DNA of 64,000 nucleotides from Daphnia carinata (GCF_022539665.2 NC_081339.1:6004017-6068016); one strand, 5' to 3'; positions 50,543 through 62,800 are shown, counted from the stretch's first letter. The notes: generated by a model from the letters alone, not told the origin. A program made the numbers and translations.

Positions 50543-51980
50543 GAAAGTAAAAATGGACAGGTTGTTTGTGGCTGATAATTTTCTTGGTACCGTTGACACC
50601 AGGTACGATGCATTTGATCCTGTCGTGGTAAAAATGATCGGTTACAACATGAAACTTTTTCATTTGCATGCCCGTCTTCGTCAACCATGATAGGAAGTTA
50701 CGTACACCGCATGAATCGGGGACGTAATAAGGCTTCCCCCATAGCATTGAAAGAACCCTGTTCAATTTTAAAACTGAAAATGAAGGTAAGGTTTTGCGAA
50801 GATTAAGTTATACATACGCGGTTTCACCGATAGAAAAACGAGTTTTAATTCCAGCTTTTTCTGTACAAATTCCGGTGTAGTAAACATCATCAAATGGGAT
50901 CATTGGTGTTGTCTGGAAAGCAGCTAACAGTGGAACGATTGTACCTCCAGGTATCAGCACAGATGGTCCCATTATATAAGGAGGATATTGATTCCAGGGC
51001 CATTCTTGGTATGATATTCCCCATTTACCCACTTGAGTAGATGCATATTTTAAGTTTTCTGTTAATAATGTACATTAATTGCACTTGTACTAACCTCGAT
51101 TAGGAGCAAAGAAACCAGGAATACCAAAAATGCTCTTATTGGAATAATGGTCGTATGGCGATGATTGGGCGAAGAAAACGAGATTGTAAACATTGACGTA
51201 GACATCGTCGTCCACTTTCAACACAAAATCGATTTTAGCACAGTTTCTATATAGCCAATTAAAGAGGCCAGCTACTTTGACAGACAAATTTCTGTAAGTA
51301 TCCAACATTTCTAATTGAATAATGTCTCCGTGAATCTTGCTTTCTTTTTCTATTTGGCTTTGTGTCACATTGTTTTCTGTCTGTCCAAGAAAGAAAGCGA
51401 AACCTCCCAGGAGCAAATCTTTTTTGCTCTCTTCCATCAAATGAATTCGCCACGTTTCTCGTATCACGTCACGCTTCTCGAAATTGTCTGGGGCAGATAT
51501 GACAACTACAAATACTGTTCGATTAGCAGCATTCGTCACATTTCGACACGGTGGAACACTAATCGGATATTGAAATGATGTTACGTCATTAATCACTGGA
51601 CCGTATTCCGATTTCAGTGGTTCTATGTGTTTCAATGGTAGCAAACCCAAACGGGCAACGGCAAACAGCGTGTAATTCTCTACTCCGGGATAAGAAGTGT
51701 TGAACAATTTAGGGACCATGTAATTAAAAAGCTCACGATTCATTGGCACACACTGATCGAGTGTTTGATTTTGTAGTGGTTCCTCATTTTCCGCCATAAA
51801 AACGTCAATATTTCTTTGCTGGAATAAATAGGACGAGATCTTCGCCTGCTTATGTTGCAGATATCCATCGAGCGGGTAAACCACGTTAAAGGTAAACATT
51901 CCGACGTTTAAAACCAAGCCAGTGTAAACCAGACTCATGGGTAACAGTGACATTTGTTTGTTTCTGAAAAGATTACCCAT
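50538..51980 (-). CDS. Beta-1,3-galactosyltransferase family enzyme (GT31)
   Basis: Three exons, 51980-51095, 51058-50818 and 50757-50538, close as 448 residues. An anchor (about residues 10-30, SLLPMSLVYTGLVLNVGMF) precedes a long stem. The GT31 core follows: VFVVVISAPDNFEKRDVIRE then TWR, GDIIQLEMLDTYRNLSVKVA, then FVLKVDDDVYVNVYNL (DDD near residue 258), YPPYIMGPSVLIP and FDDVYYTGICTEKAGI. These fit UDP-galactose or UDP-GlcNAc beta-1,3-transferases. For exon 3, an acceptor (ATTGAACAG) 12-15 nt past a nearer TTTTCAG keeps the frame open. The ATG at 51,980 is the first in frame. Confidence 0.93.
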
Positions 51981-53899
51981 TTCCGCTGTACTTTTCACAC
52001 AGTTAGGAAATTAAAAAATCACTTGAGCTATATGAGAAAAAAAAAAATTTAAAAAACGGCGTTCCTTGCAGCTTTTGCTCATGCACACTTCATCACGATC
52101 GCAAGTATTAGAATGCTGTTGAAAAATCTCGTCATTGTCCTAAGATGTTGCAGTGTTGCATTTTTGCCCAAATGCATTTTGCGAACTGTGGCGGCCATTA
52201 TGTGCCCTGCGGCGCATACAGAGATCCCATACAACGATGGGAGGTGGCTTCCACCCAAATCAAGGGCGATCGAGTCCAAATCGTTGGATCTAGAAAGTCA
52301 ACTTTATTTGCAAGATGTTTTGCTTTTCGCAGAAAACAAAAACCAAGGTATATTCTTATAGAAAGAAATTTATTATTTTTTGATGCATTTACTATAAAGT
52401 ATGTGTATGCATTTAGTTAAAACCGTGTCAGGATCATGAATACTGTGCAGGCATGACTAATACTGTCGGTCGGTCATGGTGCGAGCGCTCGAATAAGACA
52501 CGAGGTTGAAAAAGAACAAAATGTGGAATCCTGATCTGTTTAAGAAATGCCTACTTCTCAAAGTTCCAAGGTAAGTCATGTGCAATTAAACCATTTAGCC
52601 ATAAGAATTTGGGATATTTAATATCAACCTTCATTTGTAGCCGTCAAGTGTCTTTTCTATATATTGTATATTGCAGCATTTTTTTTTATTTTAGAGGTCA
52701 TTCAGTCAAATAGTAGCCTGGGCCTGTACATTCAATTCTTCTCTGGCATTGTTATCCATTGTTGAGCAATGGAATATGCAAAACGAATAAAAAGGAAAAC
52801 AGTTCACAAGTTGCCAGTCCATATTCTTTTGCTGACACCACTCTGGTGTCAACACTCCTTGTGAGCCACTCGCCTTCTTATTTGTAGCATGAAGAAAACT
52901 AATGTTTTAGTAAATTATTCACCATGATTTTTTGTTCACAGATGCTCTATTTGATTCAAGTACAGTTGTAGTACAGCCATTTTTTTAGCATTCTTAAATA
53001 GTCTTCAAGGAACTTAAAAAAAATGGCTGCCAGTTTACATTTCATTTTATTCAGTAATGTTGATCTCTGCATTTACAGGGTTTAAGTGGTGAAAACGATG
53101 ATTGATTTCGACCTGTCAAGTTCAGTAATTTGACCTCGACGAGGACATCTGATGACCATCTAACCATCACCCGTCAATTTGGCTCGTCGCAGTTCCCTGT
53201 CCCATCCAAAGAAGCCGCACCCACTTCAACCTGCTTCAAGACGTCCACCAATTCGGTCAATCGTCTTTAATTGGGCGGTTGATGCAAAAGGAATGGTTTG
53301 TTTCTTCATCAAGGCCAATTCTTTGCTTCTTGTTGGTATCAAACTGGTTTCCTATTCATTTCAAGGTGCGTGTGTTTTTATTCCCTTAGATAACCGGAAT
53401 ACCCACCCGTGCTCAACGGCCCGACAAAAGGCAGTTTCCAATGCCAAATCCTCGTGTGAGCGGAGCATTTGCTTAAAGTTGGTGTAAGAACGAAAGGCAA
53501 GTTCTTCTCGATAATGTAATCCCACTGTGTTGATTGGGATCGCTATTGAATCCGGTTGCTTTCATTGCAGATATACTTGCTAAAACGTTTTAGATAAATT
53601 CATTTTCATGATTTAGTAACCGTATAGTTATACTTTTTGTTTTTTTCAGGGACTATTGCAGGTTATTTTACCAGGTTAAAGTTATCGTTTTCTCAGAAGA
53701 AAACGATGAATGTGCATGACCGCTAGGCCCTCCCTTCTAATGTTGGCAAAACCGTGCCGGTAGGAGGTTCTGCTAAAACAAGGGAGTGGCTTATATTCTT
53801 ACCAACCCATTTTCTTTTGGAACGTGTAAGTGCACTGATCACACAATTTTTAGTAATTCGATAGGCAACAACAGCTGTGAAAATTATATCAATGCAAAA
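51981..53899. other. Divergent promoter region and gap between GT31 and GT7 genes
   Basis: Contains a possible first exon at 52,113-52,336 (listed separately). Otherwise only short open frames without domains, and a conserved-looking but unassigned GC-richer stretch near 53,100-53,480. Confidence 0.4.
52113..52336 (+). CDS. Possible first coding exon, unknown protein
   Basis: From an ATG at 52,113 the frame stays open for 74 codons to a GTATAT donor-like site (AACAAAAACCAAG-GTATAT). It begins with a hydrophobic MLLKNLVIVLRCCSVAFLPK and continues IPYNDGRWLPPKSRAIESKS. It lies 130 nt from the divergent GT31 start, where a new transcript could begin. I found no following exon that joins with confidence, nor any known domain. 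It could be the N-terminus of the GT7 gene downstream, a separate small gene, or chance. Confidence 0.25.
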
Positions 53900-55291
53900 A
53901 TGTTATTTTCTCATTTCCAGAGCTTTAGTTTGTTGCGTAATTTGCTAGTCATGTCAACGTTTATCATTTATTTAGTGCTAATGTTTCATCTCAGCAGTAA
54001 TGCCGTTCATTTTGGATATTTCTCTGCTCCGTCATTATCCTTCTACCAGCAACTGCACAAGAAAACCGATGTTGCATTGCTTGCCCAAACATCCAGAGAT
54101 GAAGGCAGTTCAGCCCGGATTGGTTGTTTTATTTCACGAAAAACGAAAGAGTAATAAATGTCAGTGAATTTTCTAATTCCTTAAATCTTTTGGTTTAGAA
54201 GAAAAAATCGACCCAGAGCCCAAGAAGAGAATGCAGAGGTGTAACATAGTTTCACCTAAACTGAGTAATAAATGCATATTTTAGCTCATTATTTGTACCT
54301 TAATAAATTTTACTCTGATTGTGGATTTGCAGTTGGCTGGACAAATATATCTGCTGAAGAGATTCTTAAAGAAAACGATGATGTTGTGGAACGCAAGATG
54401 GCGGAAAGTGGAGTTAAACCTGGTGGGAAATACAAAACAAAAGAATGCCAATCGCGAAGTAAAATCGCCATTGTTGTGCCTTTACGTAACAGAACTGAAC
54501 ATTTGAAAGTGTTCGTGCGTTACATGCATTCTTTTCTTCAACGGCAACAACTCGATTATGCAATTATCGTTGCAGAACAAACTGGTGACTTACCAATTAT
54601 TTCTTGCAAATTTTGAAAACTCATTCTGTTTGAAATGCAGAGGGTTCATTATTCAACCGAGGAGCATTAATGAACGTTGGCTTCAAAGAGGCTCAATTAC
54701 TAGACAATTTCGAGTGCTTCTTCTTTCACGATGTCGATAATTTGCCAGAGAATGATGGCAATCCTTACAGTTGTCCTGAAGATGGAAAGCCTCGCCATAT
54801 GACCTTTTCCCTAAGCAGATGGGCTAATTACAAGTAAATTGCATTATACTTGGTTATCAAGTGTTCAATTATCTAATTGTGTTTTACATATTTGTAGGCC
54901 AACTCCAGCTTGGTACTTTGGAGGAGTAACTGCATTAACAGCCAAAGATTTTCAAAAAATCAATGGTTTCTCTAACGTATATTGGGGTTGGGGTGGTGAA
55001 GATGATGATTTACTACGACGCATCAGGTTCAACAAAATGAAGCCAACGAGGGCACTAGATGGTTTTCCATCTCTCATAGAAATGGCTCGTTACAAGACAT
55101 TAACCCACAAGAAAGCCGACCCCAGTCCCATTCGACACAAACTGCTTCGTGAGGGCGTTAAACGTCTCAAGTCTGACGGTTTGACAGATCTTACATACAA
55201 AAGACTTGCTCTTGAGCTTAAACCACTTTATACCAGAGTTCTTGTTGAATTAAAACAGCCTACAAATAGCAAAGCTCCTGGGCAACCCTAA
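53900..55291 (+). CDS. Beta-1,4-galactosyltransferase family enzyme (GT7)
   Basis: The catalytic exons are clear: 54333-54584, 54641-54833 and 54898-55291, with phases that fit. They encode GGKYKTKECQSRSKIAIVVP, LRNRTEHLKVF, EGSLFNRGALMNVGFKEA, FFFHDVDNLPENDGNPYSC (metal-binding DVD) and NGFSNVYWGWGGEDDDLLRR, the hallmark of beta-1,4-galactosyltransferases and the related N-acetylgalactosaminyltransferases. The anchor appears upstream at 53,900-54,150 (LLRNLLVMSTFIIYLVLMFH), and a short exon may lie at 54,199-54,238. No combination of these with the donors I see enters 54,333 in frame, so the N-terminal structure is unresolved. Donor could be UDP-Gal or UDP-GalNAc. Confidence 0.85.
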
Positions 55292-55710
55292 GTCTTCCTT
55301 CACTTGTGTATTCTGTTCAAATCATATTTCTTTTGATATTAACTAACTTATTTATTAAAAAAAAAAAGAAGTCGGATCTCGTCAAATACTTTTGTGTGCG
55401 TTCACTGGTTGCAGAGGTCAATGGACCGGTTCGTACCATTTTATGTCATCCCCATCTCGTGTCTGAAACTAGTTATAACGTGACGCTTTGCACGTAGCCT
55501 TTTTAATGAAACTGAGATGGGAAATTCAATTTCATTCTTGACATCAATTTGCATCCGATGTAGTTAGTCCAAACTCGACATGTTCAAGTGAAATAACTGT
55601 AGCTATGTTAAATTCGTCCGTTCTTACAATTAAAGGTACCACAACTTTTGTATTCGTGATTTAAAAGAAAATAAGAATCACAGAATCAAAATAATAATTG
55701 AAATGTTCTA
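55292..55710. other. Convergent gap between GT7 and VMO-I gene 4
   Basis: 3' ends of two convergent genes; no coding content seen. Confidence 0.5.
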
Positions 55711-56737
55711 CTATTGTTGATCTAGTTCGAGGTCAGCTGCAGTGCAACAAGTAAAGCGAACGTCATTGAGAGCGGTGTTGTCCACTAAAAGTCCACCGTC
55801 CGGACGGAAGCGAGTCTCCATTCCGCAAATGCCATCTACACATTCGGCGCTGTAATTGCCCCAGGTTCCACCGGTATTGCCTTCTCCTCTAAGTTCACGG
55901 CCGTTGGAGCACATAAAACGTATGTTATTTATTGCCGTGTTGTCAGTGGTGTTTGTGTCCGTCGTTTGCCCAGCCGGACTGACTCGCATCCGGAAACTCT
56001 TCATGTATGAACCTCCAGCACATTCACGAATGGGTTGCCAATCGCCAAGACTACATGAAAAGTGAGTTGAAATACGTCCAGGACGTGCTAACAATTGTTA
56101 ACTTACAATCCTGCTGGGGAAGAGATTTTTGTTTTGAGCAAGTCATCACAGAAGATTACTAGCATATTCATGCCCGTTTCGTCGACGTCTTCGAAAAGTG
56201 CTTCGAATTTGTTTTGCGTCTGATAGCCCGTGGCACGAGAACCGGTTGGACAAGATTCCAAGCGTCCCCAGCGGCCATCTTTTTCACCATTAGTGACAGT
56301 GATTACTTCCTCTGTATGTATGGCGGCTGTTTTAGAATTGCTGGCAGAAGCTGGCTGCTCATTCATTAGGGAAAGCTCAAGTTGTGCCACTTTTTCTGCA
56401 AGCAGTTCCTGTTAAACCCATGACACAAAATGAAGTCCATCGGAAACCGAAGCAGGAGGAAAAGAAATTTACATGCTCTTGGTTTTTGAGTTCAAGAAGG
56501 GTCTCCAATTGAGTGTTTTTGGCCTCTAGACGAGTCAATTTGGTCTCTGTGACTCTTTTGAATAGCATCTAGAAATAGAAAATTGTGGATCAATATAAAT
56601 CTGAACATTTCGAGCATAGACTTCCTTACAAAGCTGCTGGAAAATTGTTGCAAACGTTCATCTAGAGTTTGTGCACTGATTTGACAAGTAATGACGACCA
56701 ACATACCTACGACCAATATTGTCGAAAAACGAGCCAT
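55711..56737 (-). CDS. Coiled-coil VMO-I protein, gene 4
   Basis: Four exons, 56737-56630, 56568-56473, 56408-56107 and 56050-55711, close as 281 residues. Exon 1 is a signal peptide (MARFSTILVVGMLVVITCQI). Exons 2 and the start of 3 encode a heptad-like helix (VTETKLTRLEAKNTQLETLL, ELKNQEH, ELLAEKVAQLELSLMNEQ), predicted coiled coil over about residues 37-87. From residue about 102 (EVITVTNGEKDGRWGRLESC) the protein is a full VMO-I domain with NTAINNIRFMC and NTALNDVRFTCC. The last intron is in the same phase-2 position as in the other three VMO-I genes. The added N-terminal helix suggests oligomers, as in C1q- or collectin-like secreted proteins; this is inference. Confidence 0.92.
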
Positions 56738-57149
56738 TCTTTAATTGAACTTTATTTGCTGTTTCGCAGGTCGACAATGCACACTTTATGGCTCAACTTT
56801 CTAAAACACAGTTGTAAAAACGTTGCCAGCTCATTCCATGCTGCCTCAATGTTCTTATGATTCTGACCTTAGTCCCCTAACATAATTTGTTGTTTTATTT
56901 TCAATGACTTTACAATAAATTTCGAATTACCTCAGTTAAACTTGATATGAATGAGTACGTTTCCGAATTTAAATTGGCGCGACACCGCTGCCTCTAAGGC
57001 CATAAGGCGGCAAAAATGCAAACTACAACCTTGGAATACCAACAAGCAGACGACAGTTGTGTGAAAGCCATGCCGATTTTCGTGATTACCATTTACGATC
57101 CTTGATTTAAATATTAAAAGTTTAAGGAATTATTTAGTCATCTCGTGCA
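56738..57149. promoter_or_regulatory. Divergent promoter region between VMO-I gene 4 and TRMT2-like gene
   Basis: A 0.4-kb gap between opposed starts must hold both promoters. No TATA box or other clear core element. Confidence 0.4.
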
Positions 57150-59024
57150 ATGAACATAAAATTATGGAAGGTGATACGGCGCGTTGCTGTCCAGAAAAGG
57201 TTTATTCATGACCAAGTTTCTCAAGGGAGAATAAAGTAAGGAACAATAAGAAAACATTGTCCTACAGCAATCAATCCTGTTTTTGTTTTTTTTCCTTTGC
57301 TCCTATCTGTATTAATGGTTGTTTTTCTTCTTGTTTACTTTCTAGTGTTAAAGATTCTCAAAATTCTCTGTCTACAACAAATTTGGCTACTGATACCACA
57401 GTTGATTATAACCAATATGCAAATGAATTACATGATTCATTAAATGAAGAACTGGCAGATGCTGTGACACCACTGTGGAGGGTTGGTTCCTTACCTATAT
57501 TCATGAGCAACAATTTGATTATATTTTTGAATTATGATATTTAAGATTCCATATACTGAACAACTCAAAATAAAAAACCAACAAAATTTTGAAATCATGG
57601 TCAAACTAACAAAAAAATTGAGGCCCAACTCCAATTCCAGTAATATTATCTGCCAATTGAATGAAACTCTACCATCGGTAAGCATTGCCAAATCCAAACT
57701 GTCTTATAAGGTTCTTTATTTTTAAATCAGAACCTTCTTGGTGCAGCCAGTTACCTTGCATTACAGGAACAAAAATGAATTTCATATTCGTTATGATTCC
57801 AATGGAAAGGCAGTTGTAGGACTTTGTGTTGGGCAAGCTTCTAAAAACACCTTACGGTGTATAACTGCAGAAAAACTACTCAACACACACCCTATTCACT
57901 CGAATGTTGCCCGGTATGTGGAAGCTAATAGAACTTGTAGTTTAATTGAAAATTTATTTTTAATTGTTAAGTTATTTTTTCTGAAATTTCAGCCATCTCC
58001 AGGATTATATACAGCATCAGTCAAAATGGAAAATCTGCGAGCATTTCCAACGTGGTGGAAATTGGAGGGGTCTTACTATTCGTTCGAATTACAAGAACGA
58101 ACAAATGGCTATTGTGACCATTCACCCACAAAACTTGACAAAAGAAGAAATTCACGCCGAAATGGAGCGGATGAAAAATTATCTTTTGGCATGCCCTTTG
58201 GGCAATCAACTTGTTTCAATTTACTATCAGGCATGTCCTCATACGCGCTGCACTGCCGAACAGTCACCATTCATCCTATTGCACGGACAGACGCATATTT
58301 ACGAGCACATCGGCGATTATGAGTTTCGTATCTCTCCAGAGTCGTTTTTCCAAGTCAATACGCAAGGCGCCCGGTTACTATATGAAACCGTAGCTCGTCA
58401 ACTTGCTCCAGAGAGATTGTCCACCGTTGTAGATCTCTGTTGCGGGACGGGCACGCAGGGGCTTATGGTTGCCCGCCATTGTCGTGGCGTCATAGGCATT
58501 GAACTGTCTCGCTCTGCCGTTGAGGACGCCCGTTTCAACGCTGCTCATAACCAAATTCATAATGCGGAATTCTTCGCTGGCCGGTAAAATTTAATTCGTT
58601 ATAATTTTTTTTCTGTTGTTTGTGAAGATAACCAGATTGTAATCAATAGTGTCGAGAAACTATTCCGGCCCCTCCTCGGACAGTTGGATGCTGCACCAGA
58701 TATCGCCGTTATCGTAAATCCTTCTCGTGGCGGAGTCGGTAAATATACTTACGTACTTTCTAATGTAATTAAAGAAGGAGATGATATGTTGAAATTATCC
58801 CAGGTGATCGAGTCGTTGAGCTGCTGAGAAGCAATGAACGTGTTCGTCATGTCGTCTACATCTCCTGTCAAGCCGATGGCCCTGCCATGAACAACTTTGT
58901 GAACCTTTGCCAACGGCCCACCCGTAAAATGAATAGTGAACCTTTTGTATTGAGAAAAGCCATCCCAGTCGACATGTTTCCACATACAGACCATTGCGAA
59001 TTAGTTCTCTCGTTTCGTCGTTGA
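57150..59024 (+). CDS. TRMT2-type tRNA (uracil-5) methyltransferase
   Basis: Exons 57150-57235, 57346-57481, 57546-57677, 57747-57913, 57993-58583, 58628-58738 and 58804-59024; about 480 residues. Such enzymes make 5-methyluridine at tRNA position 54 using S-adenosylmethionine. Seen: HYRNKNEFHIRYD, GNWRGLTIRSNY, ISPESFFQVNTQGARLLYE, the AdoMet loop VVDLCCGTGTQGLMVARH, INSVEKLF, VNPSRGGVG and YISCQADGPAMNNF with the catalytic cysteine. The N-terminus (MNIKLWKVIRRVAVQKRFIH) is basic and amphipathic, so a mitochondrial form is plausible, and no RNA-recognition motif is present. The junction 58583/58628 does not keep frame with canonical sites (one-base offset). Confidence 0.9.
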
Positions 59025-59113
59025 CCGTTACATAAAATGTTCAATAATTATTGAAAGAATATAGGCAAAGCGAAGGTTTTTAAATTGTATTTTCTGAATC
59101 TCCTATTGGATTG

Positions 59114-59392
59114 TTATTTTAAGTTGTTTTGTTTCGGCTTTCTAAAGGAAGTGAATAATTTCTGAAAAATTCTTGACACTTTTTCTTTTGCTAGGTGGTG
59201 TTTATGCTGGAGCTTGTCTATCCTGTTTGCCATGAAGCCTCCGGCCATGTTTTTTAGGTCCTTCAGAAAATGACGAAAAGATTGGATAACAGTGTTGTGC
59301 ACTGCAACACTTTTTGTAGGCAATACAGTTGTAGAGGTCCCTGTTGACCAGAAAGCTGACAATATGAAAAAAAGCAACATTGGTCCAGCCAT
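59114..59392 (-). CDS. Small secreted protein, unknown family
   Basis: One exon, 92 residues. MAGPMLLFFILSAFWSTGTS is a good signal peptide. The mature part is basic and helix-prone (VIQSFRHFLKDLKNMAGGFM, KLQHKHHLAKEKVSRIFQKL) with no cysteine. The start ATG is the first in frame, and a stop follows at KPKQNNLK. It is convergent with the methyltransferase gene, 90 bp away. No family is recognised. Basic, amphipathic and cysteine-free, it could be an antimicrobial-type peptide, but that is a guess. Confidence 0.6.
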   Translation of the reverse strand: MAGPMLLFFILSAFWSTGTSTTVLPTKSVAVHNTVIQSFRHFLKDLKNMAGGFMANRIDKLQHKHHLAKEKVSRIFQKLFTSFRKPKQNNLK

Positions 59393-59806
59393 TTCTTACT
59401 CACAGTTCCAAACTAATCTTAGACAAAGCTGAGTTTGAAACAGAAACACAATACCAAAGAGTATTCGTTATTGATTGATCACGAAGGATCTACAGCTCCT
59501 CTATGCCGTGTGAACACGAACGTCTAAATTTAAAAATCATTCAAAAGAAATGTTCTTATTATATTCGTTTTAAGATTTTTCAGTTGGAATAAACTATTTT
59601 TAAAAATAAATTTTGGTAAATATTTAAATGACAGAAACAATTCTAAGATATCGATCGATATCTATCTAGCAGACGGGGCAAAACAAAGGAACAAATTCTA
59701 CGTAATTTTTAACCCCAACACGGGCGGCAATTTGTGCTCTCACACACGTGGTGTTGCTTTTAGGCGTCAATCAATTGAAGTACAGAATTTTAATGTAGCG
59801 TTTGCC
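59393..59806. promoter_or_regulatory. Divergent promoter region before the RNF17-like gene
   Basis: A 0.4-kb gap between opposed starts. No clear core promoter element or coding content. Confidence 0.4.
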
Positions 59807-62800
59807 ATGGACAAACTATTGACTAGTTGTCCTCAATGTCGAGAGCCTTATTCTATCCGCTGTAAGTAATAGTGCCATTGACACAACAATAACATTAAAC
59901 ATTATTATAAAGTCCTCTTTTGTACTAGTACCGTCGACCCGATACTATAGTCGATGCGGGTTGCCCCTGACATTGCAGTGTGGACATGGTGTTTGTTACC
60001 ACTGTGTTGTATCAAAAAGATCAAATCAAAAGCATGGCACAATTGTTACCAAGCATGACCCTAATACCACCACAATTAGCTGTGCAATCTGCAATGTTGT
60101 CTCAACCATTTCCCATGAAGCAGTAAGAAATGTTAAGGCATTGATTAATTGCTACCAGCTGGGTCTCATTCAGCTGGAGGAGCTCGAACTTCAAGTGGCT
60201 GAAGAAAACATTTGCTTTAAAGGTATGTGCATTAAATTATGAAGTGCCATTCTTTATTTGTAATATTAATTTTCTAGATGGAAGTGATGGCTTGTTTGTT
60301 CCCAGTAGTCCCTCGCCTACTCTTGAAAGACAACGGTTTATTACATTAGAAAAATGTTCCACTCACAGTTTCGCAATGGAATTTTGGTGCTATGAAGATG
60401 AAGTTCCATTGTGTAAAGGTTGCAGGATGTCTAATCATCTTCAACATGATGTTGTCAAAATGATAGATAGAAACAAAGATGAAATGGACACGTTCTATTC
60501 CATAGCTGACGCAACGGTACAGCTGGTCGACGACATGAAGAAAACTTGCAATGAAATTAAGGAACAAACCAACCGTGTCCAATCAGAATATGACGTCGCC
60601 ATTAAAGAGGTAGTTCTTTTTTTTCAGTTTTATTATTGACGATTATTTCATTTTATTTTACGTTTTGTACAGATGAGAAGACATTTCAACGACTTGCATG
60701 CAATTCTAGCTGCTCGTGAGCAACAGGTCCAGGATCAGTTATTTAGAGCATTCCAAGAATGCACTAGTCCTCTAAAAAGCGTTGAACGACATTTATGCGA
60801 TGCATCTCAGGATGTTAGTTTTCAATTGCAAAAGGCAGCCACTGCTGTCAACAACCATACCCCGCCGAGTCGATCATCCATCACACGATGGACGGAATCA
60901 ATTCGACAGTTTAATATCTACGAAACTATTATCAAAGAGACACTGGCTAATATAAACACAGTGACTTTTTCTACGATGATGGAACCGATTCCAGAATATG
61001 CCGATCATCTTCTCCATGATTCAGTGGCTTCCATCAGTTCCGTCAGTGATGGCTTCACCTTCTGGACCCAACTTCAAAATCAATATGGCGATCTTAGGCA
61101 AAAGACAAACAAACAGCTAGTGGACAATTTGAATTCAAAGTCTCCGTGCGAGCAAACAGAAAATAAAAAGGCCAGGAAACATCCGCATGTAATATCACCG
61201 TCGATAGCAGCTAACCGACAGTACGACGTTGGAACCAATTTAACTGGCCGTGTCGTCCATGTCGATGTACAACGCTTCTACGTTCATGTACTAAGTGGTT
61301 CATGTTCTCAAGACGCTATTAGTGAACTGGACCAGCTACATACCCGACTTCAAATGTGTGACAGGAATCCCGCGCCTGGATTGCATGTGCTGGTAACGAC
61401 ACCTAGAGGAGGAAACTGATACTTGGTTCTTCTAACGTACATAGCAAATCATTGAAATTTCTCCTTTTCAGCACACGGGCCAACTGGTGGCTGGACTGTT
61501 CCAGGGAATGTGGTACCGTGCCCTTATTGAAGAGATTAATCTCAAATGCAATGATATAGTCATCTTTTTCGTTGACTACGGTAATCGGGAGCTGACAAGC
61601 GTTCAGTCCATTCGGGTGTTGAGCGATGACATGATAAACTTGCCGGCTCAAGCTATACGTTGTGCGCTACCTAAAAACACGGCCATGTCAGAAATCGCCG
61701 AAATAAAAGAAACCCAACACATTCACATGCAAGTTGATCGCGTGGAACATGGCAGAGTAGGTCGGCTTGATGGACAGGAACTCACCTTGTGGATCACACT
61801 GTAAACGAAACACTTCATATTATTGACATCTAATTCTTTGTTCGCACATTTTTATCGATATTTAGGCTTAAACCACCAGAATGCCAAAATGACAGTACGG
61901 TAAATTCCCAAGAGAATCCAGTGGATCCATTTATAGCCTGGCCACAATCGAAACTCCACAAAATTCGAACTATTCCTACTCCACCTCCACCGGAGGCCAT
62001 GGGTACCAAAAGGAAACGATTTCCTGCCAAGGATTGGGTACCCACGGTAGTGAATCCTTCTACTAAATCACGATCCACAATGTCTACGAAATCAGAAGAT
62101 GTGCCAATGCCCATCGTCTTACCAATAGCCCTGAACCAAGGCCAAGAAAACCGTCACCGTACGAAGATAATTACAAGTCATTTGAATTCAGCTGGAGATT
62201 TCTACGTCCGGGTCGAATCAGCTCAAAAGACCTACCTCAATTTAATTCAGCAACTCGATAGCCATTTTTCCATGAGCTCTGAATTGCTAGAGGAGCTGGC
62301 ACCAGTTGGACAAGTGTGCGCTATTAAGTTGGACGGCCAATGGAATCGTTGTCGAATTATCGGAATAGTGGACGATAAAACTGTATCTGTCCACTTGATG
62401 GACGTTGGTAAAAGAGTAAATTCCACCGAACTCTATCGACTGGAACAACCACGCAAGTTCATTTGATAATCTTTACTTTTGTGAAAGTATTTAATTGTTT
62501 TTAAAAATAGGATGGATGGCGACGCCAGTGCTGGCTTTACATTGCCGTTTGTGGGGTATCCGTCCAGCTGGACACGCGACCAAGTGGTCAGGATCTTCAT
62601 TCGATAAGATGAAAGAAGCAATCAAGATGAGCAGTGCTCTCTTTGTGCAAGTTTATTTTATCCAGGAAGAAGAAATCGAAGACAGTGGCATATTTGCATC
62701 TGTTCATTACGTCCGTTTCTATTACGAATACATCCAGCCAGGTGGACCCATGGAATTCGATCAGACATTGACGTGTTGTCTTAACGATCAGTTACTGGAA

